Below are positions 42,798-51,567 of a stretch of DNA of 64,000 nucleotides, in pieces. Origin of the DNA: an uncultured Bacteroidales bacterium (GTDB lineage: Bacteria; Bacteroidota; Bacteroidia; Bacteroidales; Bacteroidaceae); assembly GCA_902774335.1 (NCBI GenBank), contig CACYHW010000001.1:62001-126000 (forward strand). Direction: 5' to 3'. The position numbers were made by a program, and so were the translations under genes. Position 1 is the stretch's first letter, and each line of letters opens with the position of its first letter. A model generated the notes under the pieces. The model made no database searches and was not told the DNA's origin. It saw only the letters and a program-made list of their open reading frames with translations.

Positions 42798-43408
42798 TTG
42801 TAAAGGTCTGTGGAATGCGCGATGCGGATAACATCCGCCAGGTGGAGCAGCTGGGAGTGGACTGGATGGGATTCATTTTCTATCCCAAATCGTCACGTAA
42901 TGTGGAGACACTGCCCTCTTATCTGCCCTCAAAGGCCAAGCGCGTGGGTGTGTTCGTAAATGAAGACCCTGAAGTGGTGAGCAGCCGCGTCCGTGAATTC
43001 GGTCTGAACATAGTGCAGCTGCACGGTACCGAGGATGCCCGTTACATAGGACGCATCCGTGCACTCTGCCCCGGCATAACCGTAGTCAAGGCGCTGAGCA
43101 TTGCATCGGCCAAGGATCTGGAGCAGGCACGTCCCTACTTTGGTATGGCCGATTACCTGCTGTTCGATACCAAGGCGCAGCTGGCTGGAGGCAACGGCGT
43201 GCAGTTTGACTGGAACGTGCTCAACTCTTACAACGGCACCCTGCCGTTCATACTGAGCGGTGGCATCGGCCCCGACGACGCAGAGCGCATCAACGCATTC
43301 AACCATCCCATGATGGCGGGCATAGACCTTAACAGCAGGTTTGAGAAAGCGCCCGCACTCAAGGATGCAGACAGCCTTAAATCATTCTTATCACAACTTT
43401 CAATTTAA
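42794..43408 (+). CDS. trpF: Phosphoribosylanthranilate isomerase
   Basis: The 204-residue TIM-barrel enzyme performs the Amadori rearrangement between TrpD and TrpC. It begins [16 protein letters not shown], where Cys6 is the expected general base. It contains [27 protein letters not shown] with the catalytic Asp, and [13 protein letters not shown]. It overlaps trpC by 4 nt and precedes trpA by 5 nt. Confidence 0.97.
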   Translation: MIVKVCGMRDADNIRQVEQLGVDWMGFIFYPKSSRNVETLPSYLPSKAKRVGVFVNEDPEVVSSRVREFGLNIVQLHGTEDARYIGRIRALCPGITVVKALSIASAKDLEQARPYFGMADYLLFDTKAQLAGGNGVQFDWNVLNSYNGTLPFILSGGIGPDDAERINAFNHPMMAGIDLNSRFEKAPALKDADSLKSFLSQLSI

Positions 43409-43413
43409 AGATC

Positions 43414-44193
43414 ATGAACAAGATAAACAACGTATTTGCCAACAGGGGCGACCGCAAGCTGCTGAGCCTCTACTTCTGCGCCGGCGCGCCCACACTGGAG
43501 AGCACCGCAAGCGTAATCATGGCCATGCAGAACCGCGGCATCGACTTCATTGAGGTGGGCATACCTTTCAGCGACCCGCTGGCCGACGGTCCCGTAATCC
43601 AGACCGCAGCCACCAAGGCCCTGCACAACGGCATGTCGCTGCGCAAGCTCTTTGACCAGCTCAAGCAGATCAAGGACCAGGTTCAGATTCCCCTTATCCT
43701 TATGGGATACCTCAACCCCATCCTCCACTACGGCATCGAGGAGTTCTGCAAGTCATGTGTAGAGAGCGGTGTAAGCGGCATGATCATCCCCGACCTGCCC
43801 TTCAACGACTATCTGGAGAGCGTCAAGCCCATTGCCGACAGGTATGACCTGCGCGTGATCATGCTCATCACCCCCGAGACATCCGACGAGCGCATCCGCT
43901 TTATCGACAGCAACACCGACGGCTTTATATATATGGTAAGCAGCGCCGCCATCACCGGTGCCCAGAAGAGCTTTGACGACGTCAAGCAGGAGTACTTCCG
44001 CCGCATCGACGCCATGAACCTGCGCAACCCCCGCATGATAGGTTTCGGAATCAGCAACGCCCAGACCCTCAAGGCCGCCCAGGACAACGCAGCCGGCGCA
44101 ATCATCGGCTCCAAGTTCGTCACTCTGCTCGACGAGGCCGGGGGCAATGCCGACGCCGCACTTGACCGTCTGTTTGACGATCTCTCCAAATAA
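43414..44193 (+). CDS. trpA: Tryptophan synthase alpha chain
   Basis: The 259-residue enzyme splits indole-3-glycerol phosphate and passes indole to TrpB. Typical segments are [19 protein letters not shown] (catalytic Glu and Asp), [24 protein letters not shown] and [11 protein letters not shown]. It is the last gene of the trp operon. The his promoter begins 12 nt after its stop codon, so some read-through into the his leader is possible. Confidence 0.97.
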   Translation: MNKINNVFANRGDRKLLSLYFCAGAPTLESTASVIMAMQNRGIDFIEVGIPFSDPLADGPVIQTAATKALHNGMSLRKLFDQLKQIKDQVQIPLILMGYLNPILHYGIEEFCKSCVESGVSGMIIPDLPFNDYLESVKPIADRYDLRVIMLITPETSDERIRFIDSNTDGFIYMVSSAAITGAQKSFDDVKQEYFRRIDAMNLRNPRMIGFGISNAQTLKAAQDNAAGAIIGSKFVTLLDEAGGNADAALDRLFDDLSK

Positions 44194-44205
44194 AGGGTCC
44201 AATTG

Positions 44206-44237
44206 TTTGCATATGCAAAATAAAGCGACTATTTTTG
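44206..44237 (+). promoter_or_regulatory. his operon promoter
   Basis: TTTG at 44206-44209 and TATTTTTG at 44230-44237 are separated by 20 nt, a full match to the Bacteroidetes consensus. The leader peptide ATG lies 8 nt beyond the box, so the mRNA leader before it is very short. Confidence 0.82.
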
Positions 44238-44245
44238 CACCCGAA

Positions 44246-44293
44246 ATGAAGAGAATTTTGTCACATCACCATCATCATACCTGCAGATCCTGA
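44246..44293 (+). CDS. hisL: his leader peptide (15 residues, five consecutive His codons)
   Basis: The short frame encodes MKRILSHHHHHTCRS and a TGA stop codon. Five His codons (CAT CAC CAT CAT CAT) occupy 44264-44278. Its place between promoter and terminator ahead of hisG fits a sensor of charged tRNA-His. The symbol is given by analogy with enterobacterial his leaders. Confidence 0.88.
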   Translation: MKRILSHHHHHTCRS

Positions 44294-44338
44294 TCGGTAG
44301 GCTGTGAGTGATGTATTTTTATACAAAGGCTTGCCGAT
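44293..44338 (+). promoter_or_regulatory. his antiterminator pairing
   Basis: Segment 44293-44303 (ATCGGTAGGCT) can pair without gaps to 44328-44338 (GGCTTGCCGAT): 11 bp with three G-U pairs. The second segment is most of the terminator 5' strand. The first begins on the last base of the leader stop codon, so a ribosome at the stop codon blocks it and a ribosome stalled at the His codons does not. Confidence 0.75.
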
Positions 44339-44357
44339 GCACGGTGAGCCTTTTTTT
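44325..44357 (+). terminator. his attenuator terminator
   Basis: AAAGGCTTGCCG (44325-44336) pairs with CGGTGAGCCTTT (44342-44353) around the loop ATGCA, giving 12 bp with two G-U pairs. The 3' strand runs into a total of seven T residues. It ends 30 nt before hisG. Confidence 0.9.
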
Positions 44358-44386
44358 GTTGACTGAAAATATTAAAACTTAACGAT

Positions 44387-45238
44387 ATGCTTAGAATAGC
44401 TGTACAATCAAAAGGTCGTTTATACGACGAGACAATGGAACTGCTCCAGGAATCAGGAATCAGCCTGGGGGTATCCAAGAGAACACTTCTGGTGCAGGCC
44501 GGCAACTTCCCGGTCGAGGTACTGTTCCTGCGTGACGATGACATACCCCAGTCGGTTGCCGGCGGTGTGGCCGATGTAGGTATCGTAGGCGAGAACGAGT
44601 TCGTGGAGCGTGCCGAGAAGGCCGATGTCATCAAGCGTCTGGGATTCAGCCGCTGCCGTCTGTCACTTGCCATCCCCAAGGCCATCGACTACAAGGGTCT
44701 TGAGTGGTTCAACGGCAAGAAGGTTGCCACCTCCTACCCCGGTATCCTCAAGTCATTCTTTGACAAGAACGGTATCAAGGCCGAGACCCATGTCATTACC
44801 GGTTCCGTTGAGATTGCACCGGGCATTGGTCTGGCCGATGCCATCTTTGATATCGTAAGTTCAGGCTCAACCCTGGTAAGCAACAACCTGCGCGAGGTCG
44901 AGGTTGTTATGCAGTCCGAGGCCCTGCTCATCGGCAACCCCAACATGGATGCCGAGAAGAAAGCCATCCTCGAGGAGCTTCTGTTCCGCTTTGACGCCGT
45001 CAAGGCTGCCCAGGGTAAGAAGTACATCATGATGAACGTGCCTGACACATGCCTCAACGAGGTAATCGCCGAGCTGCCGGGAATCAAGAGCCCCACCGTC
45101 ATGCCTCTGGCAACCAAGGGTTGGAGCTCGGTTCACACCGTACTTGACGAGAAGCGTTTCTGGGAGATTATCGGCAAGCTTAAGGCTGCCGGTGCCGAGG
45201 GCATCCTTGTCCTCCCCATTGAGAAGATGATTCTCTAA
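44387..45238 (+). CDS. hisG: ATP phosphoribosyltransferase (long form)
   Basis: The 283-residue enzyme catalyses the first step of histidine synthesis from ATP and PRPP. It starts MLRIAVQSKGRLYDET, with VADVGIVGENEF and the PRPP region ISTPEDS-like SSGSTLVSNNLREVE. The length and C-terminal region (from about 210, KYIMMNVPDTCLNEV) indicate the long form with its own histidine-binding regulatory domain, so no HisZ is needed. It is therefore under both attenuation and probable feedback control. Confidence 0.96.
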   Translation: MLRIAVQSKGRLYDETMELLQESGISLGVSKRTLLVQAGNFPVEVLFLRDDDIPQSVAGGVADVGIVGENEFVERAEKADVIKRLGFSRCRLSLAIPKAIDYKGLEWFNGKKVATSYPGILKSFFDKNGIKAETHVITGSVEIAPGIGLADAIFDIVSSGSTLVSNNLREVEVVMQSEALLIGNPNMDAEKKAILEELLFRFDAVKAAQGKKYIMMNVPDTCLNEVIAELPGIKSPTVMPLATKGWSSVHTVLDEKRFWEIIGKLKAAGAEGILVLPIEKMIL

Positions 45239-45267
45239 GAATTGAGAATTGAAAATTGAAAATTGAA
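45239..45267. repeat. AATTGAGAATTG-type repeats between hisG and hisD
   Basis: Three units (AATTGAGAATTG, AATTGAAAATTG, AAATTG) fill the whole gap between the hisG stop and hisD start codons. The same units occur at 27973, 46540, 57513 and 58516. Here the array also forms the sequence immediately upstream of hisD translation. Confidence 0.7.
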
Positions 45268-46554
45268 ATGAAAGTAGTAAAATATCCGTCCAAGTCTGAT
45301 TGGAAGCAACTGTTGAGTCGTCCCGCGCTGAGCGTGGAGGGACTCTACGATCGCGTTCAGAGCGTGCTTGACAAAGTTCGCAACGGAGGCGATGCCGCAT
45401 TGCGCGAGTTGGAGTTTCAGTTCGACAAGGTCCAGCTGGATTCACTTGCAGTAAGCCAGGCCGAGCTTGATGAGGCTGCCGCACTGGTACCTGCCGAGCT
45501 TCGCAGCGCCATAGACCGCGCCGCCGTGAACATCCGCAAGTTCCATGAGTCCCAACTGCCGCAGCTGAGCAAGGTTGAGACCTCTCCCGGTGTAATCTGC
45601 TGGCAGAAGGCAGTGCCCATCACAAAGGTTGGCCTCTACATCCCCGGCGGCACGGCACCCCTGTTCTCCACCGTACTGATGCTGGCCATTCCCGCCCGCA
45701 CCGCAGGCTGCTCAGAGATTGTTCTGTGCACACCTCCGGGACGTGACGGTAAGGTCAACCCCGCCATACTCTACGCCGCGCAGGTGGCAGGCGTAAACCG
45801 CTTCTTCAAACTGGGCGGTTCACAGGCCGTCGCCGCCATGGCATACGGCACAGAGAGCATACCCAAGGTATCCAAGATATTCGGCCCCGGCAACCCCTAC
45901 GTTACCGCCGCCAAGCAGATAGTATCACTTAAGGATGTGGCAATCGATATGCCCGCAGGCCCGTCGGAGGTCGAGGTCATAGCCGATGCCCAAGCCAACC
46001 CCGCATTCGTGGCTGCCGACCTGCTTTCACAGGCCGAGCACGGACGCGACAGCCAGGTAATCCTGCTCACCACATCGGCAGAACTCATTGATAAGGTTCA
46101 GGCCGAGGTTGACCGTCAGGTACCCCTGCTGCCCCGCAACGAGATTGCCCAGGCTTCACTGCAGAACAGCCGCATGATACTGCTCAGCAACGACGATGAG
46201 ATAATCGAGATGACCAACGAGTATGCTCCCGAGCATCTGATCATCCAGACTCAGAATGCATCGGAACTTGCAGAGCGCGTTGTAAACGCAGGTTCAGTGT
46301 TCATCGGCCCCTGGTCACCCGAGAGTGCGGGCGACTATGCATCGGGCACCAACCACACCCTGCCCACCAGCGGCTATGCCAAGGCTTACTCCGGTGTCAA
46401 CCTGGACAGCTTTATGCGCAAGATCACCTTCCAGCAGCTTACTCAGGAGGGACTCAACTCACTTGGTCCCGTTATTGAGACCATGGCTGCCGGAGAGTAT
46501 CTGGATGCGCACAAGAACGCAGTAACCATCCGCATTGCGGAAATTGAGAATTGA
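45268..46554 (+). CDS. hisD: Histidinol dehydrogenase
   Basis: The 428-residue zinc enzyme oxidises histidinol to histidine using NAD. Motifs are VGLYIPGGTAPLFSTVLML, GSQAVAAMAYGTE, GPGNPYVTAAKQ, DMPAGPSEV and LLSQAEHGRDSQV. The metal and catalytic His residues lie in EYAPEHLI and NHTLPTSG. The ATG at 45268 was chosen over an in-frame TTG at 45256 that lies within the repeat array. The first base of the frame follows hisG by 29 nt. Confidence 0.95.
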   Translation: MKVVKYPSKSDWKQLLSRPALSVEGLYDRVQSVLDKVRNGGDAALRELEFQFDKVQLDSLAVSQAELDEAAALVPAELRSAIDRAAVNIRKFHESQLPQLSKVETSPGVICWQKAVPITKVGLYIPGGTAPLFSTVLMLAIPARTAGCSEIVLCTPPGRDGKVNPAILYAAQVAGVNRFFKLGGSQAVAAMAYGTESIPKVSKIFGPGNPYVTAAKQIVSLKDVAIDMPAGPSEVEVIADAQANPAFVAADLLSQAEHGRDSQVILLTTSAELIDKVQAEVDRQVPLLPRNEIAQASLQNSRMILLSNDDEIIEMTNEYAPEHLIIQTQNASELAERVVNAGSVFIGPWSPESAGDYASGTNHTLPTSGYAKAYSGVNLDSFMRKITFQQLTQEGLNSLGPVIETMAAGEYLDAHKNAVTIRIAEIEN

Positions 46555-46658
46555 GAATGGAGAATGGAGAATTGTATGGGAATGGAGAATTGATGGTTTT
46601 TTATTGGGAATAACGCCCCGCATGGCTAATTCTCAATTCTAAATTCTCAATTCTAAAT
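46540..46658. repeat. AATTGAGAATTG array, inverted pair between hisD and hisC
   Basis: Units AATTGAGAATTGAGAATGGAGAATGG run from the last codons of hisD (46540) to about 46593. The reverse-complement units AATTCTCAATTCTAAATTCTC lie at 46628-46658. The two sets flank about 35 nt of unique sequence. The first unit encodes the C-terminal residues of HisD, so the repeat reaches into the coding region. Confidence 0.7.
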
Positions 46659-46670
46659 TAACACATAAAT

Positions 46671-47804
46671 ATGAAAGAGCTTAAACAATTAGTCCGTCCT
46701 AATATCTGGAGCCTGAGCCCGTACACATCGGCCCGCGACGAGTACCAGGGCAAGGACGCCAAGGTGTTCCTGGACGCCAACGAGAACCCCTACAACGATC
46801 CGGTGAACCGTTATCCGGACCCGCTGCAGCGTGACCTCAAGGTGCGCATCGCAGCCATCAAGGACGTTCCCGTGCAGGACATATTCCTGGGCAATGGCAG
46901 CGACGAGGCCATCGACCTGATGTACCGCATATTCTGCACCCCGGGAGTTGACAACGCCGTGGCCATCGAGCCCACCTACGGCATGTACGGTGTTTGCGCC
47001 GATATCAACGGCGTGGAGTACCGCCGCGTGCTCATGAACGACGACTTCCAGCCCAGCTACGACAAGATAATGGCCGCAGTTGACGCCAACACCAAGCTGG
47101 TGTTCTTCTGCTCGCCCAACAACCCCAGCGCCAATAACATTGACCGCACAGTCATTGACAGGGTGCTCGACAACTTTGACGGAATAGTGATTGTGGACGA
47201 GGCCTACATTGACTTTGCAGGTGTCCCCTCCTATCTGCGTCAGTTGGAGAGCCGTCCCAACCTGATTGTGCTCCAGACATTCTCCAAGGCGTGGGGAATG
47301 GCCGGAATCCGTCTGGGAATGGCATTTGCGCAGCCCGAGATCATAGGCATCATGAACAAGGTCAAGTATCCCTACAACATCAACCTGCTCACACAGCAGC
47401 GCGCCATGGAGGAGGTGATGCAGTACAACCGCGTTCAGGGCTGGGTTGACTCCATCCTCAAGGAGCGTACACGCTTGATGGAAGAGTTCGCCAAGCTGGA
47501 TTGCTGTATCAAGGTCTACCCCTCCGATGCCAATTTCTTCCTGGCACGCGTCAAGGATGCCGCCGCCACCTACAACTACCTGGTGGATCAGGGCATCATT
47601 GTCCGTAACCGCAGCAAGATTGCCCTTTGCGGCAACTCCCTGCGCGTAACAATTGGTACAGCACCAGAAAATAATGCGCTCATTGACTCACTGAAGAAGT
47701 TCTCCAGTTGCACCAAGAAAAACCAAAACGTAGTGGTGGTTTTTTCCGGCCCGGAGGGACGGCAGAGCGAAGTGAAACGAAGCGAGTTTTCAGCAGAAAA
47801 CTAA
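46671..47804 (+). CDS. hisC: Histidinol-phosphate aminotransferase with repeat-derived tail
   Basis: The 377-residue PLP enzyme converts imidazole acetol phosphate to histidinol phosphate. The PLP lysine is in [15 protein letters not shown]; other motifs are [22 protein letters not shown] and [12 protein letters not shown]. The normal family end is near [10 protein letters not shown]. About 28 further residues ([17 protein letters not shown] and on) are encoded by a hairpin and by repeat family C (47742-47811), so the tail is probably acquired and non-essential. hisB follows after 110 nt. Confidence 0.93.
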   Translation: MKELKQLVRPNIWSLSPYTSARDEYQGKDAKVFLDANENPYNDPVNRYPDPLQRDLKVRIAAIKDVPVQDIFLGNGSDEAIDLMYRIFCTPGVDNAVAIEPTYGMYGVCADINGVEYRRVLMNDDFQPSYDKIMAAVDANTKLVFFCSPNNPSANNIDRTVIDRVLDNFDGIVIVDEAYIDFAGVPSYLRQLESRPNLIVLQTFSKAWGMAGIRLGMAFAQPEIIGIMNKVKYPYNINLLTQQRAMEEVMQYNRVQGWVDSILKERTRLMEEFAKLDCCIKVYPSDANFFLARVKDAAATYNYLVDQGIIVRNRSKIALCGNSLRVTIGTAPENNALIDSLKKFSSCTKKNQNVVVVFSGPEGRQSEVKRSEFSAEN

Positions 47805-47811
47805 AAAAAGG
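47742..47811 (-). repeat. Double-hairpin repeat family C, copy 3
   Basis: Read on the minus strand: T-run, A, GTTTTC-TGCT-GAAAAC, CGCTTCG...CGCTCTG, then CCGTCCCTCCGGGCCGG. This follows the plan of the copies after tRNA-Glu and tRNA-Ala. It overlaps the last 21 codons of hisC. Just before it, AAAAACCA and TGGTTTTT (about 47719-47746) form a terminator-like hairpin inside the hisC tail. Confidence 0.65.
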
Positions 47812-47914
47812 TTGTCTCTGATACGCAGATAAATATACATCCCGAGGCTTTAAGCCGAAGGTGATTAAAGCCCAAAAATAACGAACCGCGAAGCGGTGAG
47901 AAAAAGAGAGTAAT

Positions 47915-49030
47915 ATGAAAAAGAGGGTATTATTCATTGACCGTGACGGAACAATAGTAGTTGAGCCGTCCGACGAGCAGCTTGACAGCTTTGACAAGCT
48001 GGAGTTTGTACCGGGAGTGTTCAAGAGCCTTTCGTTCCTGCGCGACCACACCGACTTTGAGTTCGTGATGGCCAGCAATCAGGACGGACTGGGTACCGAC
48101 TCGTATCCCGAGAAGGATTTCTATCCCACTCACAACCTGATTATGAATACCCTTAAAGGCGAGGGCGTGGAGTTTGACGACATCCTGATAGACCGTCACT
48201 TTCCCCAGGACAACGCCCCCACACGCAAGCCCGGCACAGGCATGTTCGGCAAGTATATGACCGATGAGTACGACCTCAGCGCCAGCTACGTGATTGGCGA
48301 CCGCGCCACCGACGTAGAGCTGGCCCGCAACCTGGGCTGCCGCGCCATCCTGCTTCAGGAGAGCGCCGACACTCTGCCCGCCGACCTCAAAGCCGTATGC
48401 GCCCTTGCCACCCGCGACTGGTGGAAGGTTGCCGAGTTCGTCTTTGCAGGCGAGCGTCGCGCATCGGCCCACCGCGCCACCAAGGAGACCGACATTCTGG
48501 TCGAGCTCAACGTGGACGGCACAGGCAAGTGCGACATCAGCACCGGACTTGGATTCTTTGACCACATGCTTGAACAGATAGGCCGTCACGGAGGTATGGA
48601 CCTGACCATCAAGGTCAAGGGAGACCTCTACGTAGACGAGCACCACACAATCGAGGATACCGGCATCGTGCTGGGCGAATGTATCCGCAAGGCACTGGGC
48701 GACAAGCGCGGCATTGAGCGCTACGGCTATGCCCTGCCCATGGACGATTGCATGGCTCAGGTGGTTCTGGACTTTGGAGGCCGCAGCTGGCTGGTATGGA
48801 ACGCCGAGTTCCGCCGCGAGAAGATTGGCGAAATGCCTACCGAGATGTTCCTGCACTTCTTCAAGTCCCTCAGCGACGCCGCCGCCATGAACCTCAACGT
48901 CCAGGCCCAGGGCGACAACGAGCACCACAAGATCGAGGCCATCTTCAAGGCCTTCGCCCGCGCCCTAAAACAGGCCGTCCGCCGCGACATCTGGAACTAC
49001 ACCCTCCCCTCATCCAAGGGAGTTCTTTGA
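47915..49030 (+). CDS. hisB: Bifunctional histidinol-phosphatase/imidazoleglycerol-phosphate dehydratase
   Basis: The 371-residue fusion performs two steps of histidine synthesis. Residues about 1-170 are a HAD phosphatase ([35 protein letters not shown]). Residues about 180-371 are the manganese dehydratase (LDHMLEQ-like [55 protein letters not shown]). The Cys-His zinc loop of E. coli HisNB is missing: the equivalent stretch is [15 protein letters not shown]. hisH, hisA, hisF and hisI are not in the window. A 56-bp palindrome follows the stop codon. Confidence 0.95.
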   Translation: MKKRVLFIDRDGTIVVEPSDEQLDSFDKLEFVPGVFKSLSFLRDHTDFEFVMASNQDGLGTDSYPEKDFYPTHNLIMNTLKGEGVEFDDILIDRHFPQDNAPTRKPGTGMFGKYMTDEYDLSASYVIGDRATDVELARNLGCRAILLQESADTLPADLKAVCALATRDWWKVAEFVFAGERRASAHRATKETDILVELNVDGTGKCDISTGLGFFDHMLEQIGRHGGMDLTIKVKGDLYVDEHHTIEDTGIVLGECIRKALGDKRGIERYGYALPMDDCMAQVVLDFGGRSWLVWNAEFRREKIGEMPTEMFLHFFKSLSDAAAMNLNVQAQGDNEHHKIEAIFKAFARALKQAVRRDIWNYTLPSSKGVL

Positions 49031-49032
49031 GA

Positions 49033-49088
49033 TGACAAAGGGGACGGTTCCGTTTGGCTCGAGCCAAACGGAACCGTCCCCTTTGTCA
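49033..49088. repeat. Palindromic repeat family A, perfect 56-bp palindrome
   Basis: Positions 49033-49060 are the exact reverse complement of 49061-49088, centred on CTCGAG. It has the same arm as the copy at 35213-35272 and fills nearly the whole space between the convergent hisB and fbp genes. It probably acts as a bidirectional terminator, although no long T-run follows. Confidence 0.9.
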
Positions 49089-49094
49089 CCTCTG

Positions 49095-51056
49095 TCAGTT
49101 GCGGATCAAGCCGGTCCGATAAGCTTGGAGCAGCGCCTTGAGGTCCTCTACGCGGGCCATGAGGCGCTTTCCTTTGTCGGTGTCGCGTACCAGGATCTGC
49201 TGGTCGGAGTATTCCACTATCTGTGTGGAAGCGATTACATCCATACCCTCGGCTACTGACTTTTGGATTGACTCGAACGGATGGTGGCGCACCAGGCGCA
49301 GGCCGTGCGAGTTGTATATCAGGGTGTAGCCCGCTATTCCGGTCTGTTGATGATAAACCTTTGAGAATCCGCCGTCAATAACAAGCAGTCGTCCGTCGGC
49401 CTTGATTGGGCTCTCGCCGCTGGCTGCCTTTACGGGAATGTGTCCGTTGATAATATGGGCGTGCTCCATATCTGTAATGCCGAACTCGCGCAGAATCATC
49501 TCGCAGATGTCGCGGCGGTTCTTAAGGCGGTAGTAGTTGCCCTTTTCCTCATTGTGCGTGCTTTTATCGGCTATGAAATAACGCTCGAACGTAGCCATGC
49601 TCTTCTTGTCGAAGGGAGGCGATACGGGACCGCACCAGAGGTACCAGAACAGGTCCTTGCCGTACTCCTTGAGCGGATCGTCGGCGGTGGAGAAGTAAGC
49701 GGTACGCACCAGTTTCTCCAGCGTGTCAAAGAGCTCTCGGCCCTTGTATTCAACGCCCTGAATCTGCATGGACGCAAAGGTTCCGTCCTCGTTCAGAGGC
49801 ACACTGCCGTGGTAAAGCAGGTTGTTGTTATGCACCAGATAGAGCGATCCATGCGCGAACAGGCACTCCATATGACGAGCCAGGGCCTTGCTGTTGGTAA
49901 AGCTGTGTACCAGGCGGTCTATCACGTTCTTCTCGGCCGGCGTAAGCTTGAAGGGGGCCGATGGGTCCACGGTGGGGAAGTTGGTGTCGCGCAGCGCGTA
50001 CTCCTGACCGTTGCAGATAACAGTACCCTTTTTGAAATCTATCTTGTCCAGCAGGTTGCGGTGCTCCATATGGAACTCCGGATGACGCGCAATGACATCG
50101 GCCTCAATCTTGAACTGTATGATGGCGATGGCCTTGTGCATCTGGGAGAGCAGGCGTATTTGCGGTACGTCGTCCACCGGTGTCTTGTCGGTCTTGACGG
50201 GGGTAAACAGCGTGCAGGGATCGTCGGCGTAGGTCTCCATGGCGAATGTGGCCAGCGGCAGCAGGTTTATGCCGTAACCGTCCTCAAGCGTGCTCATATC
50301 GGCATATTTGATGCTGTTGCGTATCACGTTGGCTACGCAGGCGGCGCTGCCCGATGCGGCTCCCATCCATACCACGTCGTGGTTGCCCCACTGTATGTCA
50401 AAGTCGCGGTAGCTGCACAGCATATCCATGATACGGTGTGCGCCGGGACCGCGGTCGTAGATGTCACCGATAATGTGGAGCTGGTCAATCACCAGGTCAC
50501 GTGTGACATCGGCGATGGCTATTATGAAGTGGCTGGCACGGCCGGTGGATACGATGGTGTCCACAATGGCCTTGAGGTAGTTGTGCTTGGCCTCGAACGT
50601 GCCGCGGGTCTCGTGCATGAGCTCCTCGATGATGTAGGCGTAGTCCTTGGGCAGGGCCTTGCGCACCTTGGAGCGGGTGTAGCGGGACGATACGCGTGTG
50701 AGCACGGCAATCATGCGCATCAGCGTAACCTTGTACCACTCGTCCAGGTTCTCGTTTTCGGCCTTGAGGACGCGCAGTTTGGCCTCGGGGTAACTGATCA
50801 GGGCGCTCAGGCTGCGCTTATCGTCCACGCTCAGCTCATCGCCGAACACAGCCTCGATCTTTTGCTGGATAACGCCCGATGCCGAACGCAGCACATAGTC
50901 GAACGCGTCGTACTCGCCGTGGATATCGGTCACAAAATGCTCGGTACCCTTGGGAAGGTTCAGAATAGCCTCAAGGTTAATTATTTCGGTCGATGCAGCC
51001 GCGATGGAGGGGAAGCTCTTGGCCAGCAGCTGCAGATATTCTATGCTACGTTCCAT
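49095..51056 (-). CDS. fbp: Fructose-1,6-bisphosphatase, class III
   Basis: The 653-residue enzyme is the large, Firmicutes-type fructose bisphosphatase of gluconeogenesis, also common in Bacteroidetes. The metallophosphatase core shows TDIHGEYDAFDYVL (about 43-56), GDIYDRGPGAHRIMD and WGNHDVVWMGAASG. The C-terminal part includes INGHIPVKAASGESPIKADG and IDGGFSK. The length matches the family (about 640-670). A 562-codon open frame on the opposite strand is a shadow. The gene is monocistronic, between a palindrome and a divergent promoter region. Confidence 0.96.
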   Translation of the reverse strand: MERSIEYLQLLAKSFPSIAAASTEIINLEAILNLPKGTEHFVTDIHGEYDAFDYVLRSASGVIQQKIEAVFGDELSVDDKRSLSALISYPEAKLRVLKAENENLDEWYKVTLMRMIAVLTRVSSRYTRSKVRKALPKDYAYIIEELMHETRGTFEAKHNYLKAIVDTIVSTGRASHFIIAIADVTRDLVIDQLHIIGDIYDRGPGAHRIMDMLCSYRDFDIQWGNHDVVWMGAASGSAACVANVIRNSIKYADMSTLEDGYGINLLPLATFAMETYADDPCTLFTPVKTDKTPVDDVPQIRLLSQMHKAIAIIQFKIEADVIARHPEFHMEHRNLLDKIDFKKGTVICNGQEYALRDTNFPTVDPSAPFKLTPAEKNVIDRLVHSFTNSKALARHMECLFAHGSLYLVHNNNLLYHGSVPLNEDGTFASMQIQGVEYKGRELFDTLEKLVRTAYFSTADDPLKEYGKDLFWYLWCGPVSPPFDKKSMATFERYFIADKSTHNEEKGNYYRLKNRRDICEMILREFGITDMEHAHIINGHIPVKAASGESPIKADGRLLVIDGGFSKVYHQQTGIAGYTLIYNSHGLRLVRHHPFESIQKSVAEGMDVIASTQIVEYSDQQILVRDTDKGKRLMARVEDLKALLQAYRTGLIRN

Positions 51057-51111
51057 AGTTCAGTTTTCGGCAAATTTAACGAAAAAAAGGCTTCATGTGA
51101 TACTCCTTGCC

Positions 51112-51119
51112 CTATCTTT
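51112..51119 (+). promoter_or_regulatory. -7 promoter box for the small Cys protein/TonB receptor unit
   Basis: TATCTTTG matches TAnnTTTG exactly and lies 30 nt before the ATG at 51149. The fbp gene diverges from the same 92-bp gap. Confidence 0.5.
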
Positions 51120-51148
51120 GCGCGCTGAAAGCATCTAGGCACTACGGG

Positions 51149-51496
51149 ATGATGAAAAACAGATGGAAACATCTATCGGCATACGTCATGCTGGTATTCT
51201 ACATGCAGGCACTGCTGCTTGCATCGTTCCACGTACATCCCCAGCTGCCGCAGAACGAGTCGGCCCGCACTTATACGGAGTACGCCCTGCCCGGCACAGC
51301 CCACAGCGTTGACGCTTGCATGGACTGCCCGGTCTGCCAGTTCCTTGCCGGACTGCAGATGGACGTTCATCATGCTGCGGAGTCTCTGCCCGTATGCACA
51401 CCGGCCCGTCCGTTCCTTTCATTTACACAAATCACTCTTACAGGACAGTTCTCCTGCGTCTCGTGGAGGGCCCCTCCCGTTGAATTCTGCCTTTAA
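51149..51496 (+). CDS. Small membrane protein with a CxxCPVC motif
   Basis: The product (about 115 residues) starts MMKNRWKHLS, followed by a hydrophobic helix (YVMLVFYMQALLLASF) and an extracytoplasmic part with HVHPQLPQ and DACMDCPVCQFLAGLQMDVHH. The Cys/His pattern looks able to bind a metal. It resembles small proteins found beside metal or heme TonB receptors, but I do not recognise an exact family. A start one codon later is equally likely. The TonB-dependent receptor follows after 71 nt. Confidence 0.7.
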   Translation: MMKNRWKHLSAYVMLVFYMQALLLASFHVHPQLPQNESARTYTEYALPGTAHSVDACMDCPVCQFLAGLQMDVHHAAESLPVCTPARPFLSFTQITLTGQFSCVSWRAPPVEFCL

Positions 51497-51567
51497 CAAG
51501 TGATCAAAGGGCTGTCCCAAGGTACAGTCCCCTACTATCGTTATTATCAGAATTCAATAATCCTTTT

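Noticed and set aside
47930..48928. 332-codon open frame on the minus strand opposite hisB
   Set aside because: It is a shadow of the strongly conserved hisB gene with typical antisense composition.
49440..51128. 562-codon open frame on the plus strand opposite fbp
   Set aside because: It lies fully antisense to class III fbp, is rich in V, G, H and L as antisense frames of GC-rich genes are, and has no recognisable motif.
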